From JAEUOS01 sp965279115 (GTDB lineage: Bacteria > Pseudomonadota > Gammaproteobacteria > Burkholderiales > JAEUOS01): a stretch of DNA of 64,000 bases. A program made the position numbers and the translations under genes. The stretch lies in the NCBI GenBank assembly GCA_965279115.1, contig OZ257137.1, positions 3,224,001 through 3,288,000 of the forward strand, read 5' to 3'. This document shows, one piece after another, positions 18,201-26,062 of this stretch. Position 1 is the first letter of the stretch. Each line of letters begins with the position of its first letter. Under the pieces are notes generated by a model. It saw only the letters and a list, made by a program, of their open reading frames with translations, was not told the DNA's origin and searched no databases.

Positions 18201-19273
18201 CGCAGGAGGTCAACGGGAATCTCAATTTCCAGCCGGGGCGTGGCCGCGATGCCGGTCGACTGACCGCGCGCCTAAAGAACCTCTATATCCCGGCAAGCAT
18301 TGCCAGCCAGGAGCCACGCGCCGATTCGCCGTTGGACCGCATTACGCAGGAATTGCCAGGTGTTGACGTGGCGATCGATTCATTTGAGGTTGGAGACAAG
18401 AAGCTTGGAAAGCTCGAACTCGTGGCCAACAACGCAGGCAACGAATGGCGTATTCAACGACTGAACTTGGCCAACCCGGACGGGGTACTCGCGGGGTCGG
18501 GTGCCTGGCGTGCCCGGCGCCCCGGAGAAGCGCGGCGGCGTCTCGCCCTCGACTTCACTCTCGAGGCATACGATGCCGGAAAGCTCCTTGAGCGATTGGG
18601 TTTTCCCGGCACCTTGCGTTCCGGGAACGGACGACTTGAAGGCGCCGCCGCGTGGGAGGGCTCTCCCTTGGCGATCGACTATCCCAGCCTGGCCGGCACG
18701 ATTTCGTTGCGCGTCGAGAAGGGGCAGTTTCTCAAGGCGGATCCTGGCGTGGGCAAGTTGCTCGGCATCATGAGCCTGCAAGCCCTGCCGCGACGTCTGG
18801 CGCTGGATTTTCGCGATGTGTTTTCGGAAGGTTTCGCTTTCGACCTGGTGTCGGCTTCCAGCAAGATTGAGCGTGGGATCCTCTCGACTTCCGATTTCAA
18901 GATGACGGGCGTCAGTGCCGCGGTTCTGATGAACGGCGAAGTTGACCTGGTCAAGGAAACCCAGGGGTTGCGTGTCGTGGTTCTACCTGACTTGTCAGGT
19001 GGCATGGGATCGGTTGTTACCGCGCTGCTCGGCAATCCGATCCTCGGGATCGCGACATTTCTTGCACAACGAGTGCTCAAGGATCCGCTGTCAAAGGCGT
19101 TTTCGTTCGAATACGTAGTGGGCGGGACCTGGGCGGACCCCAAGGTCGCACGCATCCAAAATACGCAACTCGGACAGACGGGTGCGCCGGAGGGAGGGGA
19201 AGGCGCGACCTCGGGCGAAGTCGCCGGTGTTCGCCCGGCACCCGCCCGTACGGGTGAGGAGGCCAAGAAGTGA
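15227..19273 (+). CDS. yhdP: YhdP/AsmA-like envelope protein
   Basis: 1348 residues with one N-terminal membrane anchor (about residues 28-50, LVWVVFFAFALSVIML) followed by a very long periplasmic part. The opening PNVERYRPEVESAISKALGARVAIGRI and the C-terminal LGNPILGIATFLAQRVLKDPLSKAF match YhdP/TIGR02099, part of the AsmA-like bridge proteins implicated in phospholipid transport to the outer membrane. A lipid groove is inferred from family. The stop overlaps the GTG start of the nitrilase-family gene by 4 bases (GTGA). The start at 15227 is the first of two in-frame ATGs. Confidence 0.93.
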   Translation: MDAASAMPNSPAIPAWRSALMRFLRLGEILVWVVFFAFALSVIMLRYAILPNVERYRPEVESAISKALGARVAIGRIDAGWDGLYPDLDLSDVRVFDRQGRPALSLPFVSLTVSWWSVPARELRLHALEVTGADLDIRRTRSGTLVIGGIEVAESPDGASVSDWILGQRRIVIADSRLRWNDEKRAAPELALSNIRTVIESSGKRHRLGFTADPPRVLSSRIDVRADLTGNSLSRLSEWRGNVYADLNFIDLAAWRNWIDYPADVRSGTGRVRAWLGFDGDHLEHFTADVGLADAQARLARDLPVLELARVSGRIGVKEIASGGKALGFLRIGEKQVTGFEAAGQQVSLTTKGGVSLAPADFSMRSIGARGDRPQEVELTANSLDLEPLAKLLEHLPLDAGFRQLLAESNPRGSVFDFRMSWRGDFDKPVSYSARGRFAELSMDARGPIPGFSNLSGSVVATEKNGTLTLASKNATIYLPQLFDDPKVGMDQASGQIGWSFPNGKFEVRSENFAFANQDAAVTAQVLYRTEPDTPGYMELGAKLIRGVGSRAHRYLPKHLVNTKTWLVAAIEKGRVDEGTFHLKGNLADFPFEDHKRGSFRIVLKLNEASLLYANGWPRIENVKGDLVFDRSSLEFKGNAAGSVGQIKLGRVEAKIPSLDVKSPIVDIQGVADGPVQAFLQFIDQSPVDRMIDGYTEGIQASGVGKLDLRILMPIEDASKTRLTGQFQFANNDVRLDEDLPMLGRVTGVMAFSESGLTLRGLRGEALGGAFTLSGASRGDGVISVNANGNFTVPGLRAWMNEPLLASLSGGSTWRATINARRKAGEVSIESNLAGVAVDLPAPLGKAAADAVPFRLAKVLVQGSRDEEEWSVAYGRALNARIARRFDRGAMHFARGAVGLGDAMPAMPRAGLALNVTAGAVDVEAWKSRLIDVRVPVAGGTPATAQAGLPAEFQPLQARLRADTVDAFGKRLTQVRMDLTQEGQNWAATLASQEVNGNLNFQPGRGRDAGRLTARLKNLYIPASIASQEPRADSPLDRITQELPGVDVAIDSFEVGDKKLGKLELVANNAGNEWRIQRLNLANPDGVLAGSGAWRARRPGEARRRLALDFTLEAYDAGKLLERLGFPGTLRSGNGRLEGAAAWEGSPLAIDYPSLAGTISLRVEKGQFLKADPGVGKLLGIMSLQALPRRLALDFRDVFSEGFAFDLVSASSKIERGILSTSDFKMTGVSAAVLMNGEVDLVKETQGLRVVVLPDLSGGMGSVVTALLGNPILGIATFLAQRVLKDPLSKAFSFEYVVGGTWADPKVARIQNTQLGQTGAPEGGEGATSGEVAGVRPAPARTGEEAKK

Positions 19274-20109
19274 CGCGCATCGCACAGGTTGCGGCCATCC
19301 AGATGGTGTCGACGCCGGTTGTTCGTGAGAACCTGAAATCCGCCGCCGAGCTTGTCGCGCGCGCTGCCGGCGATGGCGCGGACATGGTTGTACTGCCGGA
19401 GTATTTTTGCATCCTTGGAAACAGGGAGACCGACAAGGTCGAGGCGCGCGAACCCGTCGAGGCCGGGCGAAACGCAGGGCCGATCCAGGAGTGGCTGTCC
19501 GCTACGGCTTCGCGTCACAAGGTATGGCTGGTCGGTGGAACCATCCCGGTCGACTGCGGATCCGCCCAGAAGATCCTCAACACCTGTCTCGTCTATGGCC
19601 CGGAGGGGAAGCTTTCCGCGCGGTACGACAAGATCCATTTGTTCGGATTCCGGCGCGAGCATGAAGACGGTCGGGTCGAGCAGTTCGATGAAGCGCGCAC
19701 GATCGTTCATGGTGGCAACGCGCCGGTAGCGTTCGATACACCGTTCGGAAGGGTCGGCCTGTCAGTTTGCTATGACCTGCGTTTTCCCGAGTTGTATCGC
19801 GCGCTTGGCGCATGCGATCTTCTGCTGGTGCCTTCGGCATTTACCGCCACGACCGGCCAGGCCCACTGGGAGCCTTTGCTGCGCGCCCGTGCGATCGAGA
19901 ACCTGGCCTACGTTCTGGCTCCCGCGCAGGGCGGGCTTCACGTCAACGGACGGAGGACTCACGGGCATACGATGTTTATCAGTCCCTGGGGGAAGATACT
20001 TGGGGAACTGGCCGAGGGCGAAGGGATTGTGGCTGGCCGTATCGACCTGGATGAGATTGCTGCATTTCGTACAAGCTTGCCGGCGTTGGCGCACCGGACC
20101 TTGCGCTAG
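19270..20109 (+). CDS. carbon-nitrogen hydrolase (Nit1/deaminated glutathione amidase-like)
   Basis: 279 residues from a GTG start that overlaps the yhdP stop. The nitrilase superfamily triad is clear: E44 in LPEYF, K121 in RYDKIHLFGF and C167 in SVCYDLRFPELYR. That pattern is closest to Nit1/NitFhit-type amidases, which hydrolyse deaminated glutathione. The neighbourhood yhdP-nit-tldD is conserved in related bacteria, suggesting cotranscription. Substrate is inferred from family only. Confidence 0.92.
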   Translation: MTRIAQVAAIQMVSTPVVRENLKSAAELVARAAGDGADMVVLPEYFCILGNRETDKVEAREPVEAGRNAGPIQEWLSATASRHKVWLVGGTIPVDCGSAQKILNTCLVYGPEGKLSARYDKIHLFGFRREHEDGRVEQFDEARTIVHGGNAPVAFDTPFGRVGLSVCYDLRFPELYRALGACDLLLVPSAFTATTGQAHWEPLLRARAIENLAYVLAPAQGGLHVNGRRTHGHTMFISPWGKILGELAEGEGIVAGRIDLDEIAAFRTSLPALAHRTLR

Positions 20110-20197
20110 AGCATGTTCATCGCCGTGTGGCGGCCAGCCCGGCAGGTAAACTAGGCCGCTGGGATTAAAACCTGCTGCGCTTTTCCGGAGCATCAAC

Positions 20198-21649
20198 GTG
20201 AAACCTGTATCACCCGATATCGAACACCTGCAAATCGCGCGCGCCACGCTTCTGACGCCTTTCGGGCTCGACGAGTCGGCCCTGTCGGGCGTGCTGGGCT
20301 CGATGTTCTCGAACCGGATTGACTACGCCGACCTGTATTTTCAATACACGCGGTCCGAAGGCTGGAGTCTGGAAGAGGGGATCGTCAAGTCGGGCAGCTT
20401 CAACATCGAACAAGGCGTGGGTGTGCGCGCCATAAGCGGGGAGAAGACCGCCTTTGCCTACTCCGACGATATTTCCCTGGAGGCGCTCAAGGATGCAGCC
20501 TCCGCTACCGCTGCGATCGGGCGGCAGGGGAACTCAAGGAGCGTCAAGGCTGGCAGCGGCGCCGCGAGGCGCCTGTATGGCCGGGCTGATCCACTAGTGT
20601 CCCTGAAGGCGCAGGCGAAAGTGGGCCTCCTGGAGCGCATCGAAAAGCTGGCGCGCGGCCTGGATAGCCGGGTTGCACAGGTCATGGCATCGCTGGGAGG
20701 AACCTACGAGGTGGTTCTGGTGGCCAGAAGTGACGGGGTGCTTGCCGCCGATGTACGCCCGTTGGTCAGGCTCTCGATCACGGTGATCGCCGAGGAAGGC
20801 GGGCGACGCGAGACCGGCAGTTCCGGCGGTGGCGGCCGCTTCGACTATGGCTATTTCAGCGATGACATTCTGCTCGAGTACGCGACGCAGGCGGTGCATG
20901 CGGCAATCACCAACCTGAATGCCGAAGCGGCGCCCGCCGGCACCATGAATGTGGTGTTGGGCAACGGCTGGCCCGGGATATTGCTTCACGAGGCGATCGG
21001 TCATGGCCTTGAAGGCGATTTCAATCGCAAGGGGTCTTCGGCGTTTTCCGGCCGTGTCGGACAACGGGTCGCCGCACGCGGCGTCACGGTGGTCGACGAC
21101 GGCACGATCGCGGATCGGCGCGGGTCGCTCAATGTCGACGACGAGGGGAATCGTACACAGTGCACAACCTTGATCGAGGACGGGATCCTCAAGGGCTACA
21201 TGCAGGACGCCCTCAATGCGCGACTCATGAAAGTCCGCCCCACCGGCAACGGCAGGCGCGAATCATTCGCCCATGTACCGATGCCGCGCATGACCAACAC
21301 CTACATGCTGGGCGGCGACCGCCACCCTGAGGAAATCATCCAGTCGGTCAAGAAAGGCCTGTATGCGAAGAATTTTGGCGGCGGCCAGGTTGACATCACG
21401 AGCGGGAAATTCGTGTTCTCGGCCTCCGAAGCCTATCTCATCGAAGACGGCAAGGTCACTCGCCCGGTAAAGGGCGCCACCATCATCGGAAATGGTCCCG
21501 ACGCGTTGACCCGGGTGAAAATGATCGGCAACGACATGAAGCTTGACAGCGGAGTCGGTACTTGCGGCAAAGAGGGGCAAAGCGTGCCGGTCGGCGTCGG
21601 CCAACCGACCCTGCGGATCGATGGCCTGACAGTTGGTGGAACCGCGTAA
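20198..21649 (+). CDS. tldD: metalloprotease TldD
   Basis: 483 residues from a GTG at 20198. TldD pairs with TldE (PmbA) in a heterodimeric zinc protease that degrades unfolded peptides and trims microcins. The active-site HEAIGHGLEGD begins at residue 264, giving the HExxxH zinc ligands, and the C-terminal GNGPDALTRVKMIGND and GTCGKEGQSVPVGVGQPTLR are conserved. tldE is not in this window. It sits 88 bases after the nitrilase gene and just 6 bases before the CHAD gene. Confidence 0.95.
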   Translation: MKPVSPDIEHLQIARATLLTPFGLDESALSGVLGSMFSNRIDYADLYFQYTRSEGWSLEEGIVKSGSFNIEQGVGVRAISGEKTAFAYSDDISLEALKDAASATAAIGRQGNSRSVKAGSGAARRLYGRADPLVSLKAQAKVGLLERIEKLARGLDSRVAQVMASLGGTYEVVLVARSDGVLAADVRPLVRLSITVIAEEGGRRETGSSGGGGRFDYGYFSDDILLEYATQAVHAAITNLNAEAAPAGTMNVVLGNGWPGILLHEAIGHGLEGDFNRKGSSAFSGRVGQRVAARGVTVVDDGTIADRRGSLNVDDEGNRTQCTTLIEDGILKGYMQDALNARLMKVRPTGNGRRESFAHVPMPRMTNTYMLGGDRHPEEIIQSVKKGLYAKNFGGGQVDITSGKFVFSASEAYLIEDGKVTRPVKGATIIGNGPDALTRVKMIGNDMKLDSGVGTCGKEGQSVPVGVGQPTLRIDGLTVGGTA

Positions 21650-21655
21650 GCCGGC

Positions 21656-22615
21656 ATGAGTCGCGCCGCTGGGGCCCGGCCGGAGGCCGATGGGTCGGCG
21701 GTGCGAGGTCGGCTTCGGCCGCCACAGAAGGCGACGCCGGTCATCCTGGCGCCTGGCCTGACTATCGAGGCGGCACTTCGCCAACTGATTGGCGTTTCGC
21801 TTGGCCATTTGCGCGCAAATCTCGATGGAGTTCAGAGATCCGCGGATCCCGAGTACGTGCACCAGTTGAGGGTCGCGGTCCGCAGGATGCGCTGTGCAGC
21901 GCGTTTGTTTCCACGCGACATGATGTACGGTCGGCCGAGACGCCTGAACGCAAGTCTGAAGGAGCTTTCGGCGCTGCTCGGTGCGGTTCGCGATCCGGAG
22001 GTCTTTCTCGGGCGTATTGAATCGAAGCCTGATGTCCTGGAGCCGAAGGAGCTCGCCCGGGTGCGTGGCTTGCTCGCCGCGAGAGTGAGAGCAGCAAGGG
22101 AGGCGTTGCGCTTGTACCTGTGCTCCGCCGCGCATGAGCGCTTCGTCGCACGGTTGGCTTTGTGGGCCGCTGCTCCGCCACGCGGGGATCAGGATGACGG
22201 CGCGCTGGTGGATGCGGCGCGGCGACGTCTGTCCAGTTGGCACAGACGGATCAGACGCGCGGCCGGGCATGTGCAGGACTTCGGCGACGCGCAATTGCAT
22301 CGGTTGCGCATCCGGATCAAGCGATCCCGCTACGCTGCCGAGTTTTTTCGCGGTTTGTTCAACGAAAAAGCGGGCCGATCATACGTTGCCGCGCTGGGTA
22401 TGGCCCAGGACCGACTCGGAAGTTTGACCGACATCAAGACCGGCCAGGCGCTTTTGCGCGAACTTGGGCTTGACGACCATGTCTCGTCCATCCTGCACGC
22501 AAACCTGGTCGAAGGTGCCCGGGTGTCGGACGGCGAATTGGACTCGTCGCTGAAGGCGTGTTGCCTAGCGGGTGGATACTGGAAGCGGAAAAAGCGAGGA
22601 AGTGACCATGTTTGA
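21656..22615 (+). CDS. CHAD domain protein
   Basis: 319 residues. A CHAD helical bundle runs from about residue 40: EYVHQLRVAVRRMRCAARLF at the start and QLHRLRIRIKRSRYAAEFF in the second half show the conserved histidines and the basic helix faces. CHAD domains bind inorganic polyphosphate. The N-terminal 35 residues are basic and disordered. The stop lies within the start of the polyphosphate:AMP phosphotransferase gene (8-base overlap), which fits a shared role in polyphosphate metabolism. No CYTH (triphosphate tunnel) domain is present, unlike many CHAD proteins. Confidence 0.9.
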   Translation: MSRAAGARPEADGSAVRGRLRPPQKATPVILAPGLTIEAALRQLIGVSLGHLRANLDGVQRSADPEYVHQLRVAVRRMRCAARLFPRDMMYGRPRRLNASLKELSALLGAVRDPEVFLGRIESKPDVLEPKELARVRGLLAARVRAAREALRLYLCSAAHERFVARLALWAAAPPRGDQDDGALVDAARRRLSSWHRRIRRAAGHVQDFGDAQLHRLRIRIKRSRYAAEFFRGLFNEKAGRSYVAALGMAQDRLGSLTDIKTGQALLRELGLDDHVSSILHANLVEGARVSDGELDSSLKACCLAGGYWKRKKRGSDHV

Positions 22616-24086
22616 ATCTGCGGAAATCGGACACAGCATTCCAAAGGATGAGTACCGCAAGCGTGAAGCAGTCTTGCGGGAGGATCTTCTCAAGGCTCAG
22701 TACGATCTGCTGGCCAACGCCAAGTTTCCGGTGGTCATCATCATTGGCGGCGTAGATGGTGCAGGCAAGGGCGAAACGGTCAACCTGCTCAACGAATGGA
22801 TGGATCCGCGCCACATTGTCACCCGCGCATTCGGTGAAATGTCCGACGAGGAATCCGAGCGTCCTCCGATGTGGAGATTCTGGCGCGCACTTCCACCCAA
22901 GGGACGGATCGGTGTGTTGTTCGGGTCCTGGTATACCTCGCCCATCGTCGACCGCGTGATCGGCAAGACCAAGGCTGCCGGACTGATGCAATCCATCGAA
23001 GAGATTCGCCACCTTGAACGCATGCTCGCTGCGGAAGGCGTCCTGATCCTCAAATTCTGGTTTCATCTGTCAAAAGATGCGCAGAAAAGGCGCCTCAAGG
23101 CGCTGGAGAAGGATCCGGTCACGCGCTGGAGAGTCACGGACACCGATTGGGAGCGGTACAAGATCTATGATCGATTCCGCGAGGTCTCCGAATACACGTT
23201 GCGCGAAACATCCACCGGCGAGGCGCCATGGATGATTGTCGAAGGCACGGATCCAAACTATCGCTACCTGACCGTCGGCAGCCTGCTTCTCGAAGCCCTG
23301 CGCAAGCGGCTCGACGACAAGGAGGCCAGACGTTCCGGCTACAGCGCCGCACCGCTCGAGCCGATGCTCGATGAGCGCAACATCCTCAACACCCTCGATT
23401 ACTCGCAGGCGCTGACCCACAAGCAGTACGAGAAGAGGCTCGAGAAGTACCAGGGACGCCTGAACCTGTTGACGCGGGACCCGCGCTTTCGCAACAAATC
23501 ACTCATCGCGGTTTTCGAAGGCCAGGATGCGGCCGGGAAGGGCAGCAGCATACGGCGCATCACCGGCGCGCTCGACGCACGCCACTATCAGGTCATTCCG
23601 GTTGCGGCACCTACCGAAGAGGAGCGCGCGCAACCTTACCTGTGGCGTTTCTGGAGGCAGTTGCCGCGCAAAGGCAGGGTCACCATCTTCGACCGCTCCT
23701 GGTACGGCAGGGTTCTGGTGGAACGCGTGGAGAAGTTCTGTTCGGAGGCGGACTGGATGCGCGCCTACCACGAGATCAACGATTTCGAAGAGCAACTCGT
23801 GCGCAATGACGTGATCCTGGTGAAATTCTGGGTTGCCATCACCAAGGAGGAGCAGTTGCGGCGGTTTCGCGAGCGCGAGAAAATCACGTTCAAGCAATTC
23901 AAGATCACGGCAGAGGATTGGCGCAATCGCAAGAAATGGGCGGACTATGAGCGGGCCGTATGCGACATGGTCGAGCGCACCAGCGCCGGAGCGGCCCGCT
24001 GGAACGTGATTCCTGCGAACGACAAATTGTTCGCCCGCATCGAGATGCTCAAAGTCCTTTGCGAGCAAGTGGAGCGGGCGCTGTAG
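22608..24086 (+). CDS. pap: polyphosphate:AMP phosphotransferase (two-domain PPK2)
   Basis: 492 residues from the ATG at 22608, preceded by a GAGGA Shine-Dalgarno. It phosphorylates AMP to ADP with polyphosphate. Two PPK2 domains are fused. The N-terminal one has a Walker A at 47-56 (GGVDGAGKGE) but its Walker B is LFGSWY (104-109), lacking the aspartate-arginine. The C-terminal one has GQDAAGKGSS (305-314) and intact FDRSWYGR from 361. This matches class II PPK2, where the C-terminal half carries activity. It overlaps the CHAD gene by 8 bases. Confidence 0.92.
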   Translation: MFESAEIGHSIPKDEYRKREAVLREDLLKAQYDLLANAKFPVVIIIGGVDGAGKGETVNLLNEWMDPRHIVTRAFGEMSDEESERPPMWRFWRALPPKGRIGVLFGSWYTSPIVDRVIGKTKAAGLMQSIEEIRHLERMLAAEGVLILKFWFHLSKDAQKRRLKALEKDPVTRWRVTDTDWERYKIYDRFREVSEYTLRETSTGEAPWMIVEGTDPNYRYLTVGSLLLEALRKRLDDKEARRSGYSAAPLEPMLDERNILNTLDYSQALTHKQYEKRLEKYQGRLNLLTRDPRFRNKSLIAVFEGQDAAGKGSSIRRITGALDARHYQVIPVAAPTEEERAQPYLWRFWRQLPRKGRVTIFDRSWYGRVLVERVEKFCSEADWMRAYHEINDFEEQLVRNDVILVKFWVAITKEEQLRRFREREKITFKQFKITAEDWRNRKKWADYERAVCDMVERTSAGAARWNVIPANDKLFARIEMLKVLCEQVERAL

Positions 24087-24117
24087 GCGGTGAGGGTTGC
24101 GGTCGCGCAACAATTGC

Positions 24118-24146
24118 TTGCCTGAGCGCGAGGTTAGGGGTAAATT
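24118..24146 (+). promoter_or_regulatory. putative promoter of the DAHP synthase leader
   Basis: TTGCCT at 24118-24123 and TAAATT at 24141-24146 are separated by 17 bases; each box matches 4 of 6 sigma-70 consensus positions. Transcription would start near 24153, about 30 bases before the leader peptide. This is the only reasonable pair I see between the pap stop and the leader. Confidence 0.4.
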
Positions 24147-24181
24147 CCCGATTTCTGCGGCACAGCCATTCACTCAGCCAC

Positions 24182-24247
24182 ATGTTCCACCCCGCCTTTT
24201 TTTATTTTTACTTTTGGAGCTACCTCGGCCCGCGGCGGAGCAAGTAG
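24182..24247 (+). CDS. aromatic leader peptide of the DAHP synthase attenuator
   Basis: A 21-codon frame begins MFHPAFFYFYFWSY and ends at TAG (24245-24247). Nine of its first 14 residues are aromatic: five Phe, three Tyr and one Trp, with FFYFYFW uninterrupted. It is followed by a strong terminator and then by DAHP synthase, the first enzyme of aromatic amino acid synthesis. This is the classical layout of a ribosome-mediated attenuator, with stalling when charged tRNA for Phe, Tyr or Trp is scarce. No strong Shine-Dalgarno is seen before the ATG. Gene identity is inferred from position and composition. Confidence 0.85.
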   Translation: MFHPAFFYFYFWSYLGPRRSK

Positions 24248-24317
24248 AGACGAATCGTTTTGACCCAAGCAGCAAGAATCTCTCGAAAAACCGCCGGCAG
24301 CCCGGCGGTTTTTTTTT
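24191..24317 (+). promoter_or_regulatory. transcription attenuator with mutually exclusive stems
   Basis: Four segments can be matched. Segment 1, CCGCC at 24192-24196, lies just before the aromatic codons. Segment 2, CGGCGG at 24233-24238, is at the end of the leader peptide. Segment 3, CCGCCG at 24291-24296, is the left arm of the terminator. Segment 4, CCGGCGG at 24302-24308, is its right arm. 1:2 and 3:4 give termination; 2:3 (6 bp, possibly helped by AGAGA 24246-24250 with TCTCT 24279-24283) gives antitermination when the ribosome stalls over segment 1. The structures are read by eye, not folded by program. Confidence 0.75.
24291..24317 (+). terminator. rho-independent terminator of the aroG leader
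   Basis: A perfect 7-bp stem CCGCCGG/CCGGCGG (24291-24297 and 24302-24308) with a CAGC loop is followed immediately by nine Ts (24309-24317). It lies between the leader peptide and the DAHP synthase start at 24346, as required for an attenuator. Confidence 0.92.
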
Positions 24318-24345
24318 GTTCAGGAACCCAAGACCGGAGCGCACG

Positions 24346-25464
24346 ATGACAAGCCTCACCGACCCCTTTCAGAAAGCTGTCAATGATCGTACCTCGCGTA
24401 CCGATGACGAGCGGATCAAGAACATCATGCCGCTGCCGCCGCCCGAACACCTGATCAAGTTCTTCCCGATCCAGGGTACGCCTGTGGAAACGCTGGTTTC
24501 CGATACCCGCCAGCGGATACAGGACATCATGCATGGCAAGGACGACCGGCTGCTTGTGGTGATCGGTCCATGTTCGATCCATGATCCCGCGGCCGCGGTC
24601 GAATACGCGCGGCGGCTCAAGGCGGCGCGGACCCTGCACGCGGGCGAACTCGAGGTCGTGATGCGCGTCTATTTCGAGAAACCGCGCACGACTGTTGGCT
24701 GGAAAGGCCTGATCAACGACCCGTATCTCGACGAGAGCTATCGCATCAACGAGGGTTTGCGCATCGCCCGCGACCTCCTGGTCCGCATCAATGCCGAGGG
24801 CGTGCCGGCGGGTTCGGAATTTCTGGACGTGATTTCACCCCAGTACATCGGTGACCTGATCTCCTGGGGCGCGATTGGCGCACGCACAACCGAGTCCCAG
24901 GTGCATCGTGAACTCGCATCCGGACTTTCGGCACCGATCGGTTTCAAGAACGGTACCGACGGAAACATTCGTATCGCCATTGATGCCATCCAGGCGGCGC
25001 GGCGCGGCCACCATTTCCTGTCGGTTCACAAGAACGGGCAGGTTGCGACGGTTGAAACCAACGGCAACAAGGATTGCCATGTGATTCTGCGCGGTGGCAA
25101 GACGCCCAACTACGACGCCGCGAGCGTTGCGGCCGCGTGTCGGGAACTCGAGGCAAGCAAACTGGCATGCAAGCTGATGATCGATTTTTCACATGCCAAC
25201 AGTGAAAAGAAGCCGGAGCGTCAGGCCGATGTCGCGCGCGACGTGGCGGTGCAGATCGCAGCGGGCGGCGACTGCGTGTTCGGCGTGATGATCGAATCGC
25301 ACCTGAAGGCCGGGAGCCAGAAGTTCACCCCGGGCAAGGACAATCCTTCCGCTCTTGAATACGGCAAGAGCATTACCGATGGCTGCCTCGGCTGGGAGGA
25401 GTCGGACGAAGTTCTGCGCGTGTTGGCCGCCGCGGTCAAGGAACGGCGCAATCGAAAGGTGTGA
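24346..25464 (+). CDS. aroG: 3-deoxy-7-phosphoheptulonate (DAHP) synthase, class I
   Basis: 372 residues from the ATG at 24346. The enzyme condenses PEP and erythrose-4-phosphate at the entry of the shikimate pathway. The class I-alpha pattern (AroF/G/H type) is plain: LLVVIGPCSIHDP, MRVYFEKPRTTVGWKGLINDP, GARTTESQVHRELASGLS, GFKNGTDG, LMIDFSHANS and GVMIESHL. The open frame continues upstream through the leader, but the ATG downstream of the terminator gives the standard N-terminus. Expression is probably controlled by attenuation. Which aromatic amino acid feeds back on the enzyme cannot be told from sequence, so the paralogue letter is provisional. Confidence 0.93.
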   Translation: MTSLTDPFQKAVNDRTSRTDDERIKNIMPLPPPEHLIKFFPIQGTPVETLVSDTRQRIQDIMHGKDDRLLVVIGPCSIHDPAAAVEYARRLKAARTLHAGELEVVMRVYFEKPRTTVGWKGLINDPYLDESYRINEGLRIARDLLVRINAEGVPAGSEFLDVISPQYIGDLISWGAIGARTTESQVHRELASGLSAPIGFKNGTDGNIRIAIDAIQAARRGHHFLSVHKNGQVATVETNGNKDCHVILRGGKTPNYDAASVAAACRELEASKLACKLMIDFSHANSEKKPERQADVARDVAVQIAAGGDCVFGVMIESHLKAGSQKFTPGKDNPSALEYGKSITDGCLGWEESDEVLRVLAAAVKERRNRKV

Positions 25465-25510
25465 TGGCGTACGAAGCAATTCCCCAGTCAATCGTGCACA
25501 ATTGAGGCAA

Positions 25511-26023
25511 ATGCCAGCAGATCCCGCCTTCCCGGGTTTTCGTGCCCTGGGCGATGCGACACCCTTCGCAGCGCAGATTCGTGCCGTTGTACCCCACAAC
25601 GGCCTCTTCGATGACTTCACCGAGGAGGATCTGCGGCTTTTGGGGCCATTCATGAAGGTCTTTGTCGCACCGCCTCAAGGCCTGATCATTCGGGAGGGGG
25701 ACCCAGGCGACTTCATGTTGTTCCTGATTGATGGCCTTGTCGATGTGACCAAGACCGATCGTTGGGGCAACGTCAAGCGGATCGCCGTCGTGCGCGGTGG
25801 GCAGGCATTGGGCGAGATGTCGATGATCGACGGTGAAGCCCGCTTTGCCTCGTGTACCGCCATCGAGGACACGACGTTTTCCTATCTTTCCAGGCCGTCT
25901 TTGCAGGCTCTGATCACCCGAGAGCCCAGGCTGGCATCCAAGATCCTGATGAAGCTGGTTTTCATGTTGTCGCAACGCCTGCGCCAGACCAGTTCAAAAC
26001 TTGTCAACATGATCGAAAAGTAG
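25511..26023 (+). CDS. cyclic nucleotide-binding domain protein
   Basis: 170 residues from the ATG at 25511. One cNMP-binding beta-roll spans about residues 30-150: FVAPPQGLIIREGDPGDFMLFLIDGLVDV and VRGGQALGEMSMIDGEARFASCTA, close to the phosphate-binding cassette consensus (GExxxxxxxxRxAS/T). There is no HTH after the domain, so it is not a CRP-type transcription factor. The C-terminal helix is amphipathic. It could be a soluble sensor or regulatory subunit. Ligand and partner are unknown. It follows aroG by 46 bases. Confidence 0.85.
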   Translation: MPADPAFPGFRALGDATPFAAQIRAVVPHNGLFDDFTEEDLRLLGPFMKVFVAPPQGLIIREGDPGDFMLFLIDGLVDVTKTDRWGNVKRIAVVRGGQALGEMSMIDGEARFASCTAIEDTTFSYLSRPSLQALITREPRLASKILMKLVFMLSQRLRQTSSKLVNMIEK

Positions 26024-26049
26024 GCGGTCTTGGGTTGGACCGCCATTTT
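26023..26049 (+). terminator. putative terminator between converging genes
   Basis: GGCGGTC (26023-26029) pairs with GACCGCC (26038-26044) around an 8-base loop, followed by ATTTT. It sits right at the stop of the cyclic nucleotide-binding gene and 13-20 bases before the stop of the converging anti-sigma gene. The T-tract is short. Confidence 0.6.
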
Positions 26050-26062
26050 GTCAGGGCTGCTG

